NCBI RefSeq assembly: GCF_002246015.1
Contig: NZ_NOLJ01000008.1
Location: 214,235-278,234 of the forward strand
Direction: 5' to 3'
Origin: Nostoc sp. 'Peltigera membranacea cyanobiont' 210A
Lineage (GTDB): Bacteria; Cyanobacteriota; Cyanobacteriia; Cyanobacteriales; Nostocaceae
Length of the DNA: 64,000 bases
The notes beneath the pieces are model-generated. The model was not told the DNA's origin. It saw only the letters and a program-made list of their open reading frames with translations, and did no database searches. This document shows positions 1-9,488 of the stretch, piece by piece. The translations under genes and the position numbers were made by a program. Each line of letters opens with the position of its first letter. Positions within the stretch are counted from its first letter, which is position 1.

Positions 1-1
1 T

Positions 2-3000
2 TTAAATACTCAAACTGGTTTATACACCAATGCCAGTGGAGCAACTATTAGTCCTTTTGATCGCTTCTGCTCATCTTATCTAGCCCAGTCCGGTTTCGTA
101 GACGCTAGTGGTACAGAGGTTCCCGTCTACTTTGCTCCTGAAGAAGGTGGTGATACAAGTCGGGGTTGGGCAGTCAGCCCAGATGGCACAGCAGAGGCGC
201 TTGACGGCTTAGGTCGCTACAGAAAAGAGAATGTAGTTGCAGCTTCTCAATATCGGGCAGAGAACTCCGATCAAACAGTGCTGTTTGTATCAGAAGATAA
301 TGATGACGGCGAACTGTATCTATGGGTAGGTCAACAAACCGCAGATGACCCCAATGGCTTTAAGAATGGAGATTTGTATGTTCTGAAAGTCAATGGTGCA
401 GAATTCGAGGGTCAAGTTAGCGAAGGCACCCAAAAAGTTGCAACCTGGACAAAGGTTGATAAATCAGTCATCTTAAATGCAGACGGTACACCAAAAGTAG
501 ATGGTAGCGATCTTACAACCTTCGTTAATTCTGCGGGCAATTCCACTAGTTTCCAGCGCATTGAAGATTTTGCTGAAGATGCGAATAATCCTGGAACTTT
601 CTATTTCGTCACCACAGGTACTAAAAATAAACAAGGTCAGGGGACAGCAGCCGGAGCAACCGATAATCCTGCCGAAGCAGAAGACCCTTATGGTAGACTC
701 TACCGCTTTAAATTAAATACCTCCGACCCCACAGCCGGAATCAGTGACTTTGAACTGTTGTTAACGGGCGGACCTGGCAAAGGTGTCAGCTATGACAACA
801 TCACAGTTGATAAGTCTGGCAAAATCTTGCTTCAAGAGGATCAAACCTCCTACGGTGGCGACGTAATGGCAGCAGAAAACCGAGAAGCTTCTGTTTGGTC
901 TTTCGACCCCACTACCAAAGCGATCGCTCGTGTGTTTGCTTTGAATGAAGATGCTGCTGGTACTGTATACAACGACCCAGATGCCAAAGGGCAGTGGGAA
1001 AGTTCTGGCATTATCGAAATTCCTTCCGAATCATTACCAGGTAGCGGTGCTTACTTGTTTGATGTACAGGCTCACACCGTCAAAAACAATGTAGCAGGTG
1101 CGCCAGACCAGAATATTCTCAACGGCAACCATGCAGAAGGTGGACAACTTTTAGCCGCAATTCCCCAAATTGCTCAAAAGCCTGTTCAAGATGGCAGAAC
1201 GACCGATCCCGCTTATGTTAAGGCACTCGATGGGTCAAATTACAGGCTAAATCAACTCCTGACAGTTGGAGATGAAATCCCATTGCTACAGGGTGAATTT
1301 GGTTCCTTTGTCCCCAGTGGCACTGAAAAGTATGCTTTTACAGGCATCCCTGACGGTTTGGGCATTTATGAGACTGACGATGCTTACTATGTATTTGTCA
1401 ACCATGAATTGAGCGACACTACCAAAACAGATTTTTCCAGCACAATTTCTGGACAAATTACAGGCGGCAGAATTTCGCTACTGCAATTTGACAAAAACTG
1501 GAAGCTAGTAGGTGGTAAAGACCTAATACAGAATGTAGTTGACAGCAAAGGTAACGAGTTAGGCAAAATTACAGTTACATCTGATGCTGTAACCCAAACA
1601 GGTATTGCTTTTGGTCGATTCTGTTCAGCCTACTTAGCAACTTATGGCTTTGAAGGTGGCCCAATATTCTTTACCGCAGATGAGCAGAATGCTGATAGTT
1701 TGGGTTGGGCAGTAACAACTGATGGTATAGCTCAATCTATAGATGGTTTGGGTCGCTTCTCAAAAGAAAACGTACTAGCAACATCTCAGTATCGCGCCAC
1801 CAATTCAGGTAAAACAGTTCTACTATCAACTGAAGACAATGGTGATGGCGAACTATATATGTTCGTCGGTAATCAGACACCAGAAGACCCCAATGGCTTG
1901 AAAGACGGAGATTTGTACGTCTTGAAGGTGACAGCTTATGACAATGAAACCTTAGCAGAAGGTACAAAGGTAAAAGCTACTTGGACTAAAGTTGATCGGT
2001 CGGCTGTTTATGATACCAAAGGTACAGAAGACCGTGCAGACGATCAGCTTCTTAATAGCGGTGCTTCTCTAAGTGATTGGGTAAATGGCAATGACAATGG
2101 AGTGCTACGTTCTACAAACTTCCGTCGTCTGGAAGATATAACGGAAGACCCAAACAATCCAGGCACTTTCTACTTTGTCACCACTGGAACAGAAGATCAA
2201 CTAGCTAATGGCGCTTTTGAAAATCCTTACGGTAAAGCTTATCGTTTTAGCTTGAACGCAAGTGACCCAACAGCAGAGATTAGCAACTTTGAATTGGTAC
2301 TAACTGGTGGCCCAAATACAGGAGTAAGCTACGACAACGTAAATGTTGATAGCAATGGCAAACTCTTACTCCAAGAAGATACAGCCGGTCTTGGTGGAGA
2401 AATCATAGATGCCCAACAGCGTAACGATCGCGTTTGGTCTTACGATATTGCTACCGATACTGTCAAACCTCTGTTTGAAGTTGACCAAAATGCCCAAGGT
2501 GCTGCTTTTAATAGTAGCTTTGGTTCTTGGGAAAGCTCTGGTATTATCGAAGCTGCCTCTAATCCTCAACTTGATCGCAGTTCTTACCTATTTGATGTAC
2601 AAGCTAGCGGTGTACTCAATGACGTAGATTTAAACCAGTTGAATGTACTCAATGGTGAACACAGTCGGGGTGGTCAATTGTTGATTGCAACACCTGTTCC
2701 CCAAGTTGAGTTAGTCGGTTTTGCTTCTTTACCTGCTGATACCTTTAGTTATGGGCCAGCTTCTGGTGCAGATGTTGCAGCCAATGGCAGAACTGGGCCT
2801 TTCCCAGGACAGCCAATACAGGGCTTGAGCGGTGTTCAATTTGCTAACAGCGACTCTTTGTACTTCCTGTCAGATAACGGTTACGGTAGCAAAGATAATA
2901 GTGCAGATTTTCTGCTACGAATCAATCGCCTAGACCCGAATTTTAAGGGAACAGAGAATGGAGACGGCAGCGTTAAAGTTTTAGACTACATTCAACTGTC

Positions 3001-5797
3001 TGACCCTAACAACAAAGTTCCTTTTGAAATTGTGAATGAGGGAACTACTGGAAGATTACTGACTGGTGCAGACTTTGATGTAGAGTCATTCGTCTTTGAT
3101 AAAGACGGGACAATCTGGGTTGGAGACGAGTTTGGCCCTTACCTATTGCATTTTGATGCCACTGGTAAGTTATTAGAAGCTCCGATCGCTACACCCGACC
3201 AATTCAAAACATTAGATGGAGAAGCACCTAAAGTTATTGGTCACAGAGGTGCAAGTGGCTATCGTCCAGAACACACCTTAGAGTCTTATAAACAAGCAAT
3301 TGCGCGAGGCGCTGACTTCATTGAGCCTGATTTTGTTGTGACAAAAGATGGTGTGCTAATTGCTCGCCATGAGCCAGCTTTAGCAGTTTTGAATGCTGAT
3401 GGTACTGTCAATTTCAACAATACAACCACAGATGTTTACAAACATCCAGAGTTTGCCGATCGCAAAAAAACGGTAAGTTTAGATGGAAACACACTTACAG
3501 GTTGGTTTGCTGAAGACTTCACTTTAGCTGAAATTAAGACTTTACGGGCAGAAGAGCGTCTACCTTTTAGAGATCACTCCTTTGACGGTCAATTTGAGAT
3601 TCCTACACTCACGGAAGTCATCAATTTGGTTAAGCAAGTGGAAGCCGAGACAGGTAAAAAGATTGGCATCTATCCTGAAACTAAGCATCCAACCTATTTG
3701 GCCAATGAAGCCACTTATGTAGGCACCACAGACAAAATCAACAGAAACATCAGTCAGTTATTAATTGATACGCTCAAGGCAAATAACTTCACTGACCCCA
3801 GTCGGATCTTCATCCAGTCCTTTGAAGTGGGCAACCTCAAAGAACTACATGATACCATCATGCCTGCGGCTGGAGTGGATATTCCACTAGTTCAATTGCT
3901 AGATGCAAGTGACATTGATATCAACGGCAAAATCATCGAAAGTCAGCCTTATGATTTGAAAGTCAGTGGTGACACTCGCACCTATGGCGACTTGCGAACT
4001 CCAGAAGGCTTGGCTGAAGTTGCCACTTATGCTGATGGCCTTGGCCCTTGGAAGCGGATGATTGTGAGCGTCAAAGGTACTGATGCTAATGGTGATGGCA
4101 AAGCCGATGATGTGAATGGGGATGGAGCGGTTAATGATGCTGATAAGACAACGTTACCTCCTTCTACCTTAATTCAAGATGCTCACAACGCTGGTTTACA
4201 GGTTCACCCCTATACTTTCCGTGCGGAAGATCAGTATTTAGCAGCAGATTACAAAGGCAAGCTAGAGCTAGAAATTCAGCAGTTCTATCAATTAGGTGTA
4301 GACGCGCTATTTAGTGATTTCCCAGATATCGCGGATGAAGTACGGGATCAACTCAGAGACGATCCTCAGTATAATGTGGTGCGATCGCCACAAAACCCCG
4401 ATGTTCTCTCAGGAGATGCTTTTGCTAACTTGGGTGGCTCCAAAGGTTTTGAAGGTGGAGCAATCAACGCCAGCAAAACCAAGCTTTATTTCCTCTTAGA
4501 AGGTACTGTTCAAGGCGATACTCCTGGTGCTTTGCGGATTAACGAATTTGATTTAGCTAGCCACAAATACAGCGAACAGTTACGCTACTACAAATTGGAT
4601 AATCTGTCAAATTCCATTGGGGATTTAGCAGTCATTAATGATAATGAGTACCTAGTCATTGAACGAGATAACAATCAAGGGGATGCGGCTAAATTTAAAA
4701 GGATCTACAAAATAGATTTGTCTAAAACAGATTCTAATGGCTATGTCGCTAAAGAAGAAGTTGCAGACTTGTTAAATATCCAAGATCCTAACGACCTGAA
4801 TGGGGATGGTAAGACCACCTTCGACTTCCCATTCCAAACCATTGAAAATGTTCTGGTTGTTGACAAAAATACCATTTTGGTCGCTAATGACAACAATTAT
4901 CCCTTCTCTACAGGTCGTCCTGGAAACGATCTTCAAAATCCAGTTATAGACAACAATGAGATTCTACAACTGAAGTTAGAGAAGCCCCTTAATCTTGCTC
5001 CTGGCTTAGGTCAACCACAAGCTGAAGAAATTAATTTTGGCTTCACTACCAGCGATGATATTACCGTTCAGCCAAATCAAACCTTATTCACAGGTGATGG
5101 AGCAGACTTTGTAGAAGGTAATAAAGGTAACACAATTCAGACTGGAAACGGTGAAGACACTGTGGTAGTCGGTAGTGGCTCCTCGGTGTCCACAGGAGAC
5201 GGTAACGATCAGATATTTATTGGTCAAAACGGCCCGGCTCAAAATACTACTGTTGATGGTGACAATGGTAATGATGTTATTACCGTAGTAGAAGCTAGTG
5301 GTAGTAATAATTTACTTGGGGCGGCAGGTGATGATAGTCTCACAGTAATTGAAGGTTCTCGTCAATCATCATTCGGTGGTTCAGGCAATGACACCCTTAA
5401 AAGTGGCGGTAGCAATAACCGTCTCTACGGTGGTTCTGGCGATGACAAACTCTTCTCTAATATCAATGATTCCCTATCTGGTGGCGATGGTGATGATGTG
5501 CTATTTGCTGGTCAACAGGGCGGTAATCGCTTAACTGGTGGTACTGGTGCTGACCAATTCTGGATTGCTAACGCCAGTCTGCCAAGTAGCAAGAATATTG
5601 TGACTGATTTTGCGATCGCCATTGATAAAATCGGGCTGGGCGGTATTGTTGTTACTCAATTTAGTGCTTTAACACTGTTGCAACAAGGTAATGACACTTT
5701 GGTTAAAACCGGAAATACTGAGTTGGCTTCATTGGTTGGAGTTACATCGACTAGCCTCACAGCAAATGATTTCGTTTTTATTGCTAGTGCCGTTTAG
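2..5797 (+). CDS. Secreted multidomain phosphatase/phosphodiesterase: PhoX-like x2, phytase-like esterase with nested GDPD, RTX C-terminus (5' partial)
   Basis: The reading frame is open to the left edge, so the gene starts outside the window; the GTG at 278 is only an internal codon. Two related PhoX/DUF839-like beta-propellers come first (to about 1195, then about 1220-2695), sharing motifs such as GVSYDN and LLQED and the R(I/L)ED...NNPGTFYFVTTGT stretch. A phytase-like esterase domain starts at about 2700, stops after DEFGPYLLHFD (about 3160) and resumes at SKGFEGGAIN (about 4440-4990). Between its halves sits a glycerophosphodiester phosphodiesterase domain (about 3228-4365) with GHRGAS, the IEPD acid pair and ARHEP. 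RTX-like repeats (GGSGNDTL, GGSGDDKL) end the protein from about 5035. Known of the families: phosphate release from phosphoesters outside the cell. Inferred: type I secretion and a role in phosphate scavenging. The family calls are fairly sure; exact substrates are not. Confidence 0.85.
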   Translation, partial: LNTQTGLYTNASGATISPFDRFCSSYLAQSGFVDASGTEVPVYFAPEEGGDTSRGWAVSPDGTAEALDGLGRYRKENVVAASQYRAENSDQTVLFVSEDNDDGELYLWVGQQTADDPNGFKNGDLYVLKVNGAEFEGQVSEGTQKVATWTKVDKSVILNADGTPKVDGSDLTTFVNSAGNSTSFQRIEDFAEDANNPGTFYFVTTGTKNKQGQGTAAGATDNPAEAEDPYGRLYRFKLNTSDPTAGISDFELLLTGGPGKGVSYDNITVDKSGKILLQEDQTSYGGDVMAAENREASVWSFDPTTKAIARVFALNEDAAGTVYNDPDAKGQWESSGIIEIPSESLPGSGAYLFDVQAHTVKNNVAGAPDQNILNGNHAEGGQLLAAIPQIAQKPVQDGRTTDPAYVKALDGSNYRLNQLLTVGDEIPLLQGEFGSFVPSGTEKYAFTGIPDGLGIYETDDAYYVFVNHELSDTTKTDFSSTISGQITGGRISLLQFDKNWKLVGGKDLIQNVVDSKGNELGKITVTSDAVTQTGIAFGRFCSAYLATYGFEGGPIFFTADEQNADSLGWAVTTDGIAQSIDGLGRFSKENVLATSQYRATNSGKTVLLSTEDNGDGELYMFVGNQTPEDPNGLKDGDLYVLKVTAYDNETLAEGTKVKATWTKVDRSAVYDTKGTEDRADDQLLNSGASLSDWVNGNDNGVLRSTNFRRLEDITEDPNNPGTFYFVTTGTEDQLANGAFENPYGKAYRFSLNASDPTAEISNFELVLTGGPNTGVSYDNVNVDSNGKLLLQEDTAGLGGEIIDAQQRNDRVWSYDIATDTVKPLFEVDQNAQGAAFNSSFGSWESSGIIEAASNPQLDRSSYLFDVQASGVLNDVDLNQLNVLNGEHSRGGQLLIATPVPQVELVGFASLPADTFSYGPASGADVAANGRTGPFPGQPIQGLSGVQFANSDSLYFLSDNGYGSKDNSADFLLRINRLDPNFKGTENGDGSVKVLDYIQLSDPNNKVPFEIVNEGTTGRLLTGADFDVESFVFDKDGTIWVGDEFGPYLLHFDATGKLLEAPIATPDQFKTLDGEAPKVIGHRGASGYRPEHTLESYKQAIARGADFIEPDFVVTKDGVLIARHEPALAVLNADGTVNFNNTTTDVYKHPEFADRKKTVSLDGNTLTGWFAEDFTLAEIKTLRAEERLPFRDHSFDGQFEIPTLTEVINLVKQVEAETGKKIGIYPETKHPTYLANEATYVGTTDKINRNISQLLIDTLKANNFTDPSRIFIQSFEVGNLKELHDTIMPAAGVDIPLVQLLDASDIDINGKIIESQPYDLKVSGDTRTYGDLRTPEGLAEVATYADGLGPWKRMIVSVKGTDANGDGKADDVNGDGAVNDADKTTLPPSTLIQDAHNAGLQVHPYTFRAEDQYLAADYKGKLELEIQQFYQLGVDALFSDFPDIADEVRDQLRDDPQYNVVRSPQNPDVLSGDAFANLGGSKGFEGGAINASKTKLYFLLEGTVQGDTPGALRINEFDLASHKYSEQLRYYKLDNLSNSIGDLAVINDNEYLVIERDNNQGDAAKFKRIYKIDLSKTDSNGYVAKEEVADLLNIQDPNDLNGDGKTTFDFPFQTIENVLVVDKNTILVANDNNYPFSTGRPGNDLQNPVIDNNEILQLKLEKPLNLAPGLGQPQAEEINFGFTTSDDITVQPNQTLFTGDGADFVEGNKGNTIQTGNGEDTVVVGSGSSVSTGDGNDQIFIGQNGPAQNTTVDGDNGNDVITVVEASGSNNLLGAAGDDSLTVIEGSRQSSFGGSGNDTLKSGGSNNRLYGGSGDDKLFSNINDSLSGGDGDDVLFAGQQGGNRLTGGTGADQFWIANASLPSSKNIVTDFAIAIDKIGLGGIVVTQFSALTLLQQGNDTLVKTGNTELASLVGVTSTSLTANDFVFIASAV

Positions 5798-5916
5798 CTC
5801 AAAAATGATTACAGCTTAGGTTCAATGTTCAAAATGAATTAAGCTGTAGCGATTTTGCTAACTCTAAAGAGTGATATTGCAATCATATTTTGATTTTCTC
5901 TCTATCTAAAGGATTA

Positions 5917-5953
5917 GATCCCCGACTTCTTCAAGAAATCGGGGATCTTTTTG
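5917..5953 (+). terminator. Rho-independent terminator after the phytase/GDPD gene
   Basis: GATCCCCGA and TCGGGGATC arms pair around a short loop and are followed at once by TTTTT. It lies about 120 bp after the stop codon at 5797 and would separate this gene from the next phosphatase gene. Confidence 0.85.
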
Positions 5954-5961
5954 TCCAAAAT

Positions 5962-6002
5962 CTTAACTTGTTTATAACTTTCCTTAAACATTGAACAACT
6001 AT
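5962..6002 (+). promoter_or_regulatory. Candidate Pho box (PhoB/SphR-type direct repeats)
   Basis: Octamers CTTAACTT, TATAACTT, TTAAACAT and a weaker ACAACTAT follow one another with 3-bp spacers, an 11-bp period. Cyanobacterial Pho boxes are tandem CTTAACCT-like octamers with 3-bp spacing. A second AT-rich pair (GTTAAGTT, TTAATTGT) with the same spacing lies near 6023-6041. The array is 200 bp upstream of the phosphodiesterase start at 6202, farther than usual, but the untranslated leader may be long. Confidence 0.45.
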
Positions 6003-6201
6003 CTTTTGAGACAGTAACCAAAGTTAAGTTCATTTAATTGTCTGCACTATTTTTTGTGGACACTAAGCATTTTGTCGCCAAATACTATTTAGGTTTCTGT
6101 AGCCAAGAATTTTTTGCTTGGGTTGAGCGTAATTAATTGCTCATACAGATACACAATCGCTGCGATTAATCGTAGCTCACAATACTTAAGGAATAGTAAG
6201 C

Positions 6202-8877
6202 ATGGCTGATACAAATGGCAACGGTAGAAATGTCATTATTTTTGTTGCAGATGGATTGCGTAACGGTTCTGTAAACCCCACTGATACCCCAACTTTATAT
6301 AATGTCCGTCAGCAGGGGGTTAGTTTCGCCAATAGTCATTCGCTGTTTCCGACATTTACCACCCCGAATGCTTCTGCGATCGCCACAGGGCATTATCTTG
6401 GTGATACAGGCGACTTTAGTAACACTATCTACACTGGTTTTCCTAGTCCTAATGCCAATGGTAGTGTCACACCATTCATCGAAAATGATGCGGTTTTGGG
6501 AGATATTGACGAAAAATTCCCCGGTAACAACTTTTTAGATGAAGAGTCACTTCTAGCTTACGCGCGATCGCAGGGTTTCAACACAGCAGCAGTTGGTAAA
6601 TTAGGGCCTGTTGCCATCCAAGATGTTACCCAAGTTAACCGAGAAGGTGGTACTACAGGTACTATTCCTACTCCCGATACCATAATTATTGATGACAGTA
6701 CGAATGGTGCAACACCACCTACTACAACTGCTGGTTCACCTTCTGCTGTTCCACTCGATCCAGATATTGTTGCTCGTTTACAAGCTGCTGGTCTAGATGT
6801 AAAACCGACAACGCGAGTCCAGCCAGCTGGTAACAATACAACTCCAGGCACACTGGATGCCAACGTGGCTCAACAAAAATACTTTGCAGATGCTACTACC
6901 AAAGTAATTTTACCCAAGTTTCAGGAAGATGCTAAACCATTTGCATTGGTGTACTGGTCAAGAGATCCTGATGGTAGTCAACACAATCAGGGTGATAGCT
7001 TAAACACTTTGACGCCAGGTATTAATGGCCCTACTTCCAAAGCTGGGGTTAAAAATGCTGATGATAATTTAAAGCAACTTCTTGACTATCTCAAAAGTAC
7101 AGGCTTAGACAAGACTACTGATGTCTTTGTTACTTCCGACCACGGTTTTTCTACCATCAGCAAACAAGCTATTGATAGCCAAGGGACAAAAACTACAAGT
7201 TATGCTGCCACCCAAACATACGAGGGCGTAAACCCAGGATTTTTACCAGCAGGCTTTGTTGCAATTGATTTGGCTCACGATCTAGGTCTACCCTTATACG
7301 ATCCTAACCCTACGACTCTCCCTCCAGACCTCAACCACATCCAATATGCGGCTGTTGATGCTACACAAGGTCAACGTCCTATTTCTGGGAATGGTGTAAT
7401 TGGTGGTACAGGTGAGGTAATTAATGGTCAACTTGACCCAGGTACAAAGATAGTTGTAGCTGCCAATGGTGGTTCTGACCTGATTTATCTTCCTAATGGC
7501 AATGCCGATTTAGCCAAACAGGTAGTGAATTTGCTTGCACAGAAAGACTACATCAGTGGTATTTTTGTAGACGATGCTTATGGAACCATTCCAGGTGCTT
7601 TACCTCTGAGTGCGATCGGGCTAAAAGGTGATGCTAAAACACCAGTTCCATCTATAGTTATCAACTTCAAAACCTTTAGCACCGACCAAAATAACCCAAA
7701 CAACCCTCAAGCTCAAGTAGAAATTGCTGATACAACTTTACAGCAAGGGCAGGGGATGCATGGCAGCTTTGGCCGAGGTGATACCTTCAATAACATGGAG
7801 GCTATTGGCCCTGACTTTAAACAAGGCTATGTGGACTATGCGCCCGTCAGTAATGCTGATGTAACGCCTACACTTGCTCGGATTCTGGGGTTAGACATTC
7901 CCAGTAATGGCGATTTGAAAGGTCGTGCCATTACAGAAGCACTGGTGGGAGGCCCGGATGTGGTTCCCTCCACAAAAGAAGTCTTGACTTCGGAAGAAAC
8001 TACTAATGGTCAAGCAACAATTCTGGATTCTCAAAGTGTAGGGAATACTCAGTACTTTACAGCCGCAGGGTTTGATGGTCGCACTGTTGGATTAACAACA
8101 CTAGACCTTCAATTTGGTTCTACCAGTAGTGATGATGTCACCCTTAAGCCAAATCAAACCTTATTTACAGGTGACGGAGCAGATTTTGTAGAGGGTACTA
8201 AAGGTAACAAAATTTTGACTGGCAAGGGTGATGACTCGGTGGTGGTCGGCAGTAACTCCTCAGTGTCCACAGGGGATGGTAACGATCAGGTCTTGATTGG
8301 CGCAAATAGTCCTGCTAGCAACACTAGCGCCGATGGTGGCAATGGTAATGATGAAGTTACCGTAGTCGAAGCCAGTGGTACTAATAACCTGTTTGGAGGC
8401 GCGGGTGCTGATACACTGACAGTAGTTGAAAATTCTCGTCAATTATCTTTCGGTGGCTCAGGCAATGACACCCTCAAGAGCGAAGGTAGCAATAACCGTC
8501 TGTATGGTGGTTCTGGAGATGATAAACTCTTCTCCGGTGTAAATGATTCGCTGTTTGGTGGCGATGGTAATGATGTGTTATTTGCTGGACAAAGTGGTAG
8601 TAATAACCTGAGTGGTGGTGCTGGTGCTGACCAGTTCTGGATTGCTAACGCCAGTCTGCCAACTAGTAAGAACATCGTGACTGATTTTGCGATCGGTATT
8701 GATAAAATTGGGCTGGGCGGGATTGGCGTTACTCAGTTTAGTGCCCTAACCCTATTGCAACAGGGTGCTGACACTATCGTAAAAACCGGAAATACAGAGT
8801 TGGCTTCATTACTACAAATTACTTCAACTAACCTGACAGCAAATGATTTCGTTTTCTCTGCTAGTGTTGTGGCTTAG
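6202..8877 (+). CDS. Secreted alkaline-phosphatase-superfamily phosphodiesterase/nucleotide pyrophosphatase with RTX C-terminus
   Basis: This 891-aa protein opens directly with the catalytic core: VIIFVADGLRNG (metal Asp), then FPTFTTPNASA with the Thr nucleophile region, YWSRDPDGSQHNQGD, VTSDHGFS (Asp-His metal ligands) and GMHGSFGRGD. That order fits type I phosphodiesterase/nucleotide pyrophosphatase members of the alkaline phosphatase superfamily. From about residue 635 to the end it carries an RTX-like region almost identical in layout to that of the preceding gene, ending LTANDFVFSASVVA. There is no Sec signal peptide; the C-terminal region is probably a type I secretion signal. An AAGGA ribosome-binding site lies about 12 bases before the ATG. 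The Pho-box-like array upstream suggests induction by phosphate starvation. Substrate (nucleotide or phosphodiester) is not resolved. Confidence 0.85.
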   Translation: MADTNGNGRNVIIFVADGLRNGSVNPTDTPTLYNVRQQGVSFANSHSLFPTFTTPNASAIATGHYLGDTGDFSNTIYTGFPSPNANGSVTPFIENDAVLGDIDEKFPGNNFLDEESLLAYARSQGFNTAAVGKLGPVAIQDVTQVNREGGTTGTIPTPDTIIIDDSTNGATPPTTTAGSPSAVPLDPDIVARLQAAGLDVKPTTRVQPAGNNTTPGTLDANVAQQKYFADATTKVILPKFQEDAKPFALVYWSRDPDGSQHNQGDSLNTLTPGINGPTSKAGVKNADDNLKQLLDYLKSTGLDKTTDVFVTSDHGFSTISKQAIDSQGTKTTSYAATQTYEGVNPGFLPAGFVAIDLAHDLGLPLYDPNPTTLPPDLNHIQYAAVDATQGQRPISGNGVIGGTGEVINGQLDPGTKIVVAANGGSDLIYLPNGNADLAKQVVNLLAQKDYISGIFVDDAYGTIPGALPLSAIGLKGDAKTPVPSIVINFKTFSTDQNNPNNPQAQVEIADTTLQQGQGMHGSFGRGDTFNNMEAIGPDFKQGYVDYAPVSNADVTPTLARILGLDIPSNGDLKGRAITEALVGGPDVVPSTKEVLTSEETTNGQATILDSQSVGNTQYFTAAGFDGRTVGLTTLDLQFGSTSSDDVTLKPNQTLFTGDGADFVEGTKGNKILTGKGDDSVVVGSNSSVSTGDGNDQVLIGANSPASNTSADGGNGNDEVTVVEASGTNNLFGGAGADTLTVVENSRQLSFGGSGNDTLKSEGSNNRLYGGSGDDKLFSGVNDSLFGGDGNDVLFAGQSGSNNLSGGAGADQFWIANASLPTSKNIVTDFAIGIDKIGLGGIGVTQFSALTLLQQGADTIVKTGNTELASLLQITSTNLTANDFVFSASVVA

Positions 8878-8969
8878 TCTGTTGGCCTAGTGCAGCACGG
8901 CAGAAATAACTATCAGTTGAAACAGCGGTTTTCAATTACGTAGACTACAGCAAATAGTTGGTTATTGTG

Positions 8970-8993
8970 GGGTGAGCATTGTAATGCTCACCC
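8970..8993 (+). terminator. Perfect 11-bp hairpin, possible terminator
   Basis: GGGTGAGCATT and AATGCTCACCC pair perfectly around a GT loop, about 90 bp after the phosphodiesterase stop codon. No long T tract follows, so it may instead be a small palindromic repeat. Confidence 0.5.
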
Positions 8994-9488
8994 TATTCTC
9001 GTTTCGTTGGAGTCCAACCTACCTCGAAGAGTTTACATTACTTATCAGTTGCTAAAATCGCAGTATTCCTTGTTCCTCAAGGTATTAATTATTCTTGTTA
9101 TTTTGAGATAAGTCTGCGTACAGTTAATATTCCCATTGCAAACATCTCTAAAGTTTTAATTTTCAATGAAGATGTATTGGAAATAACTACGATTTGGAGG
9201 AAATAGGTCAGAATAAGAGAACTAAATCTTAGAGTCAGTGCCCTTTCACACAAATATTGTAGGATTGCGGCATAATTTTTTGTCAAATTAATCTTTTAAT
9301 ATAATTTAAAAGCTAAGAATGTAACCATAAATTCTACGTGGAAACACTAATAAAAAATATAAAAATGCTTTCTCGCTTTTTATTTTATCTGTTTCTCTAA
9401 ATACGGAAAATAAACATCTCATCTTAAATTTAAATACATCCAATTCCTTGTTCCTCATTGATACAAATATTTTTGTTCAAATTGAAAA
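8994..9488. other. AT-rich gene-free leader before the NRPS-PKS cluster
   Basis: No convincing gene was found: the only reading frame, 9098-9286 on the minus strand, has no family features. The last 200 bases are very AT-rich and probably hold the promoter and long untranslated leader of the biosynthetic cluster. No operator could be defined. Confidence 0.5.

Noticed and set aside
9098..9286. 62-residue minus-strand frame before the NRPS cluster
   Set aside because: No recognisable motif, AT-rich and no ribosome-binding site; most likely chance.
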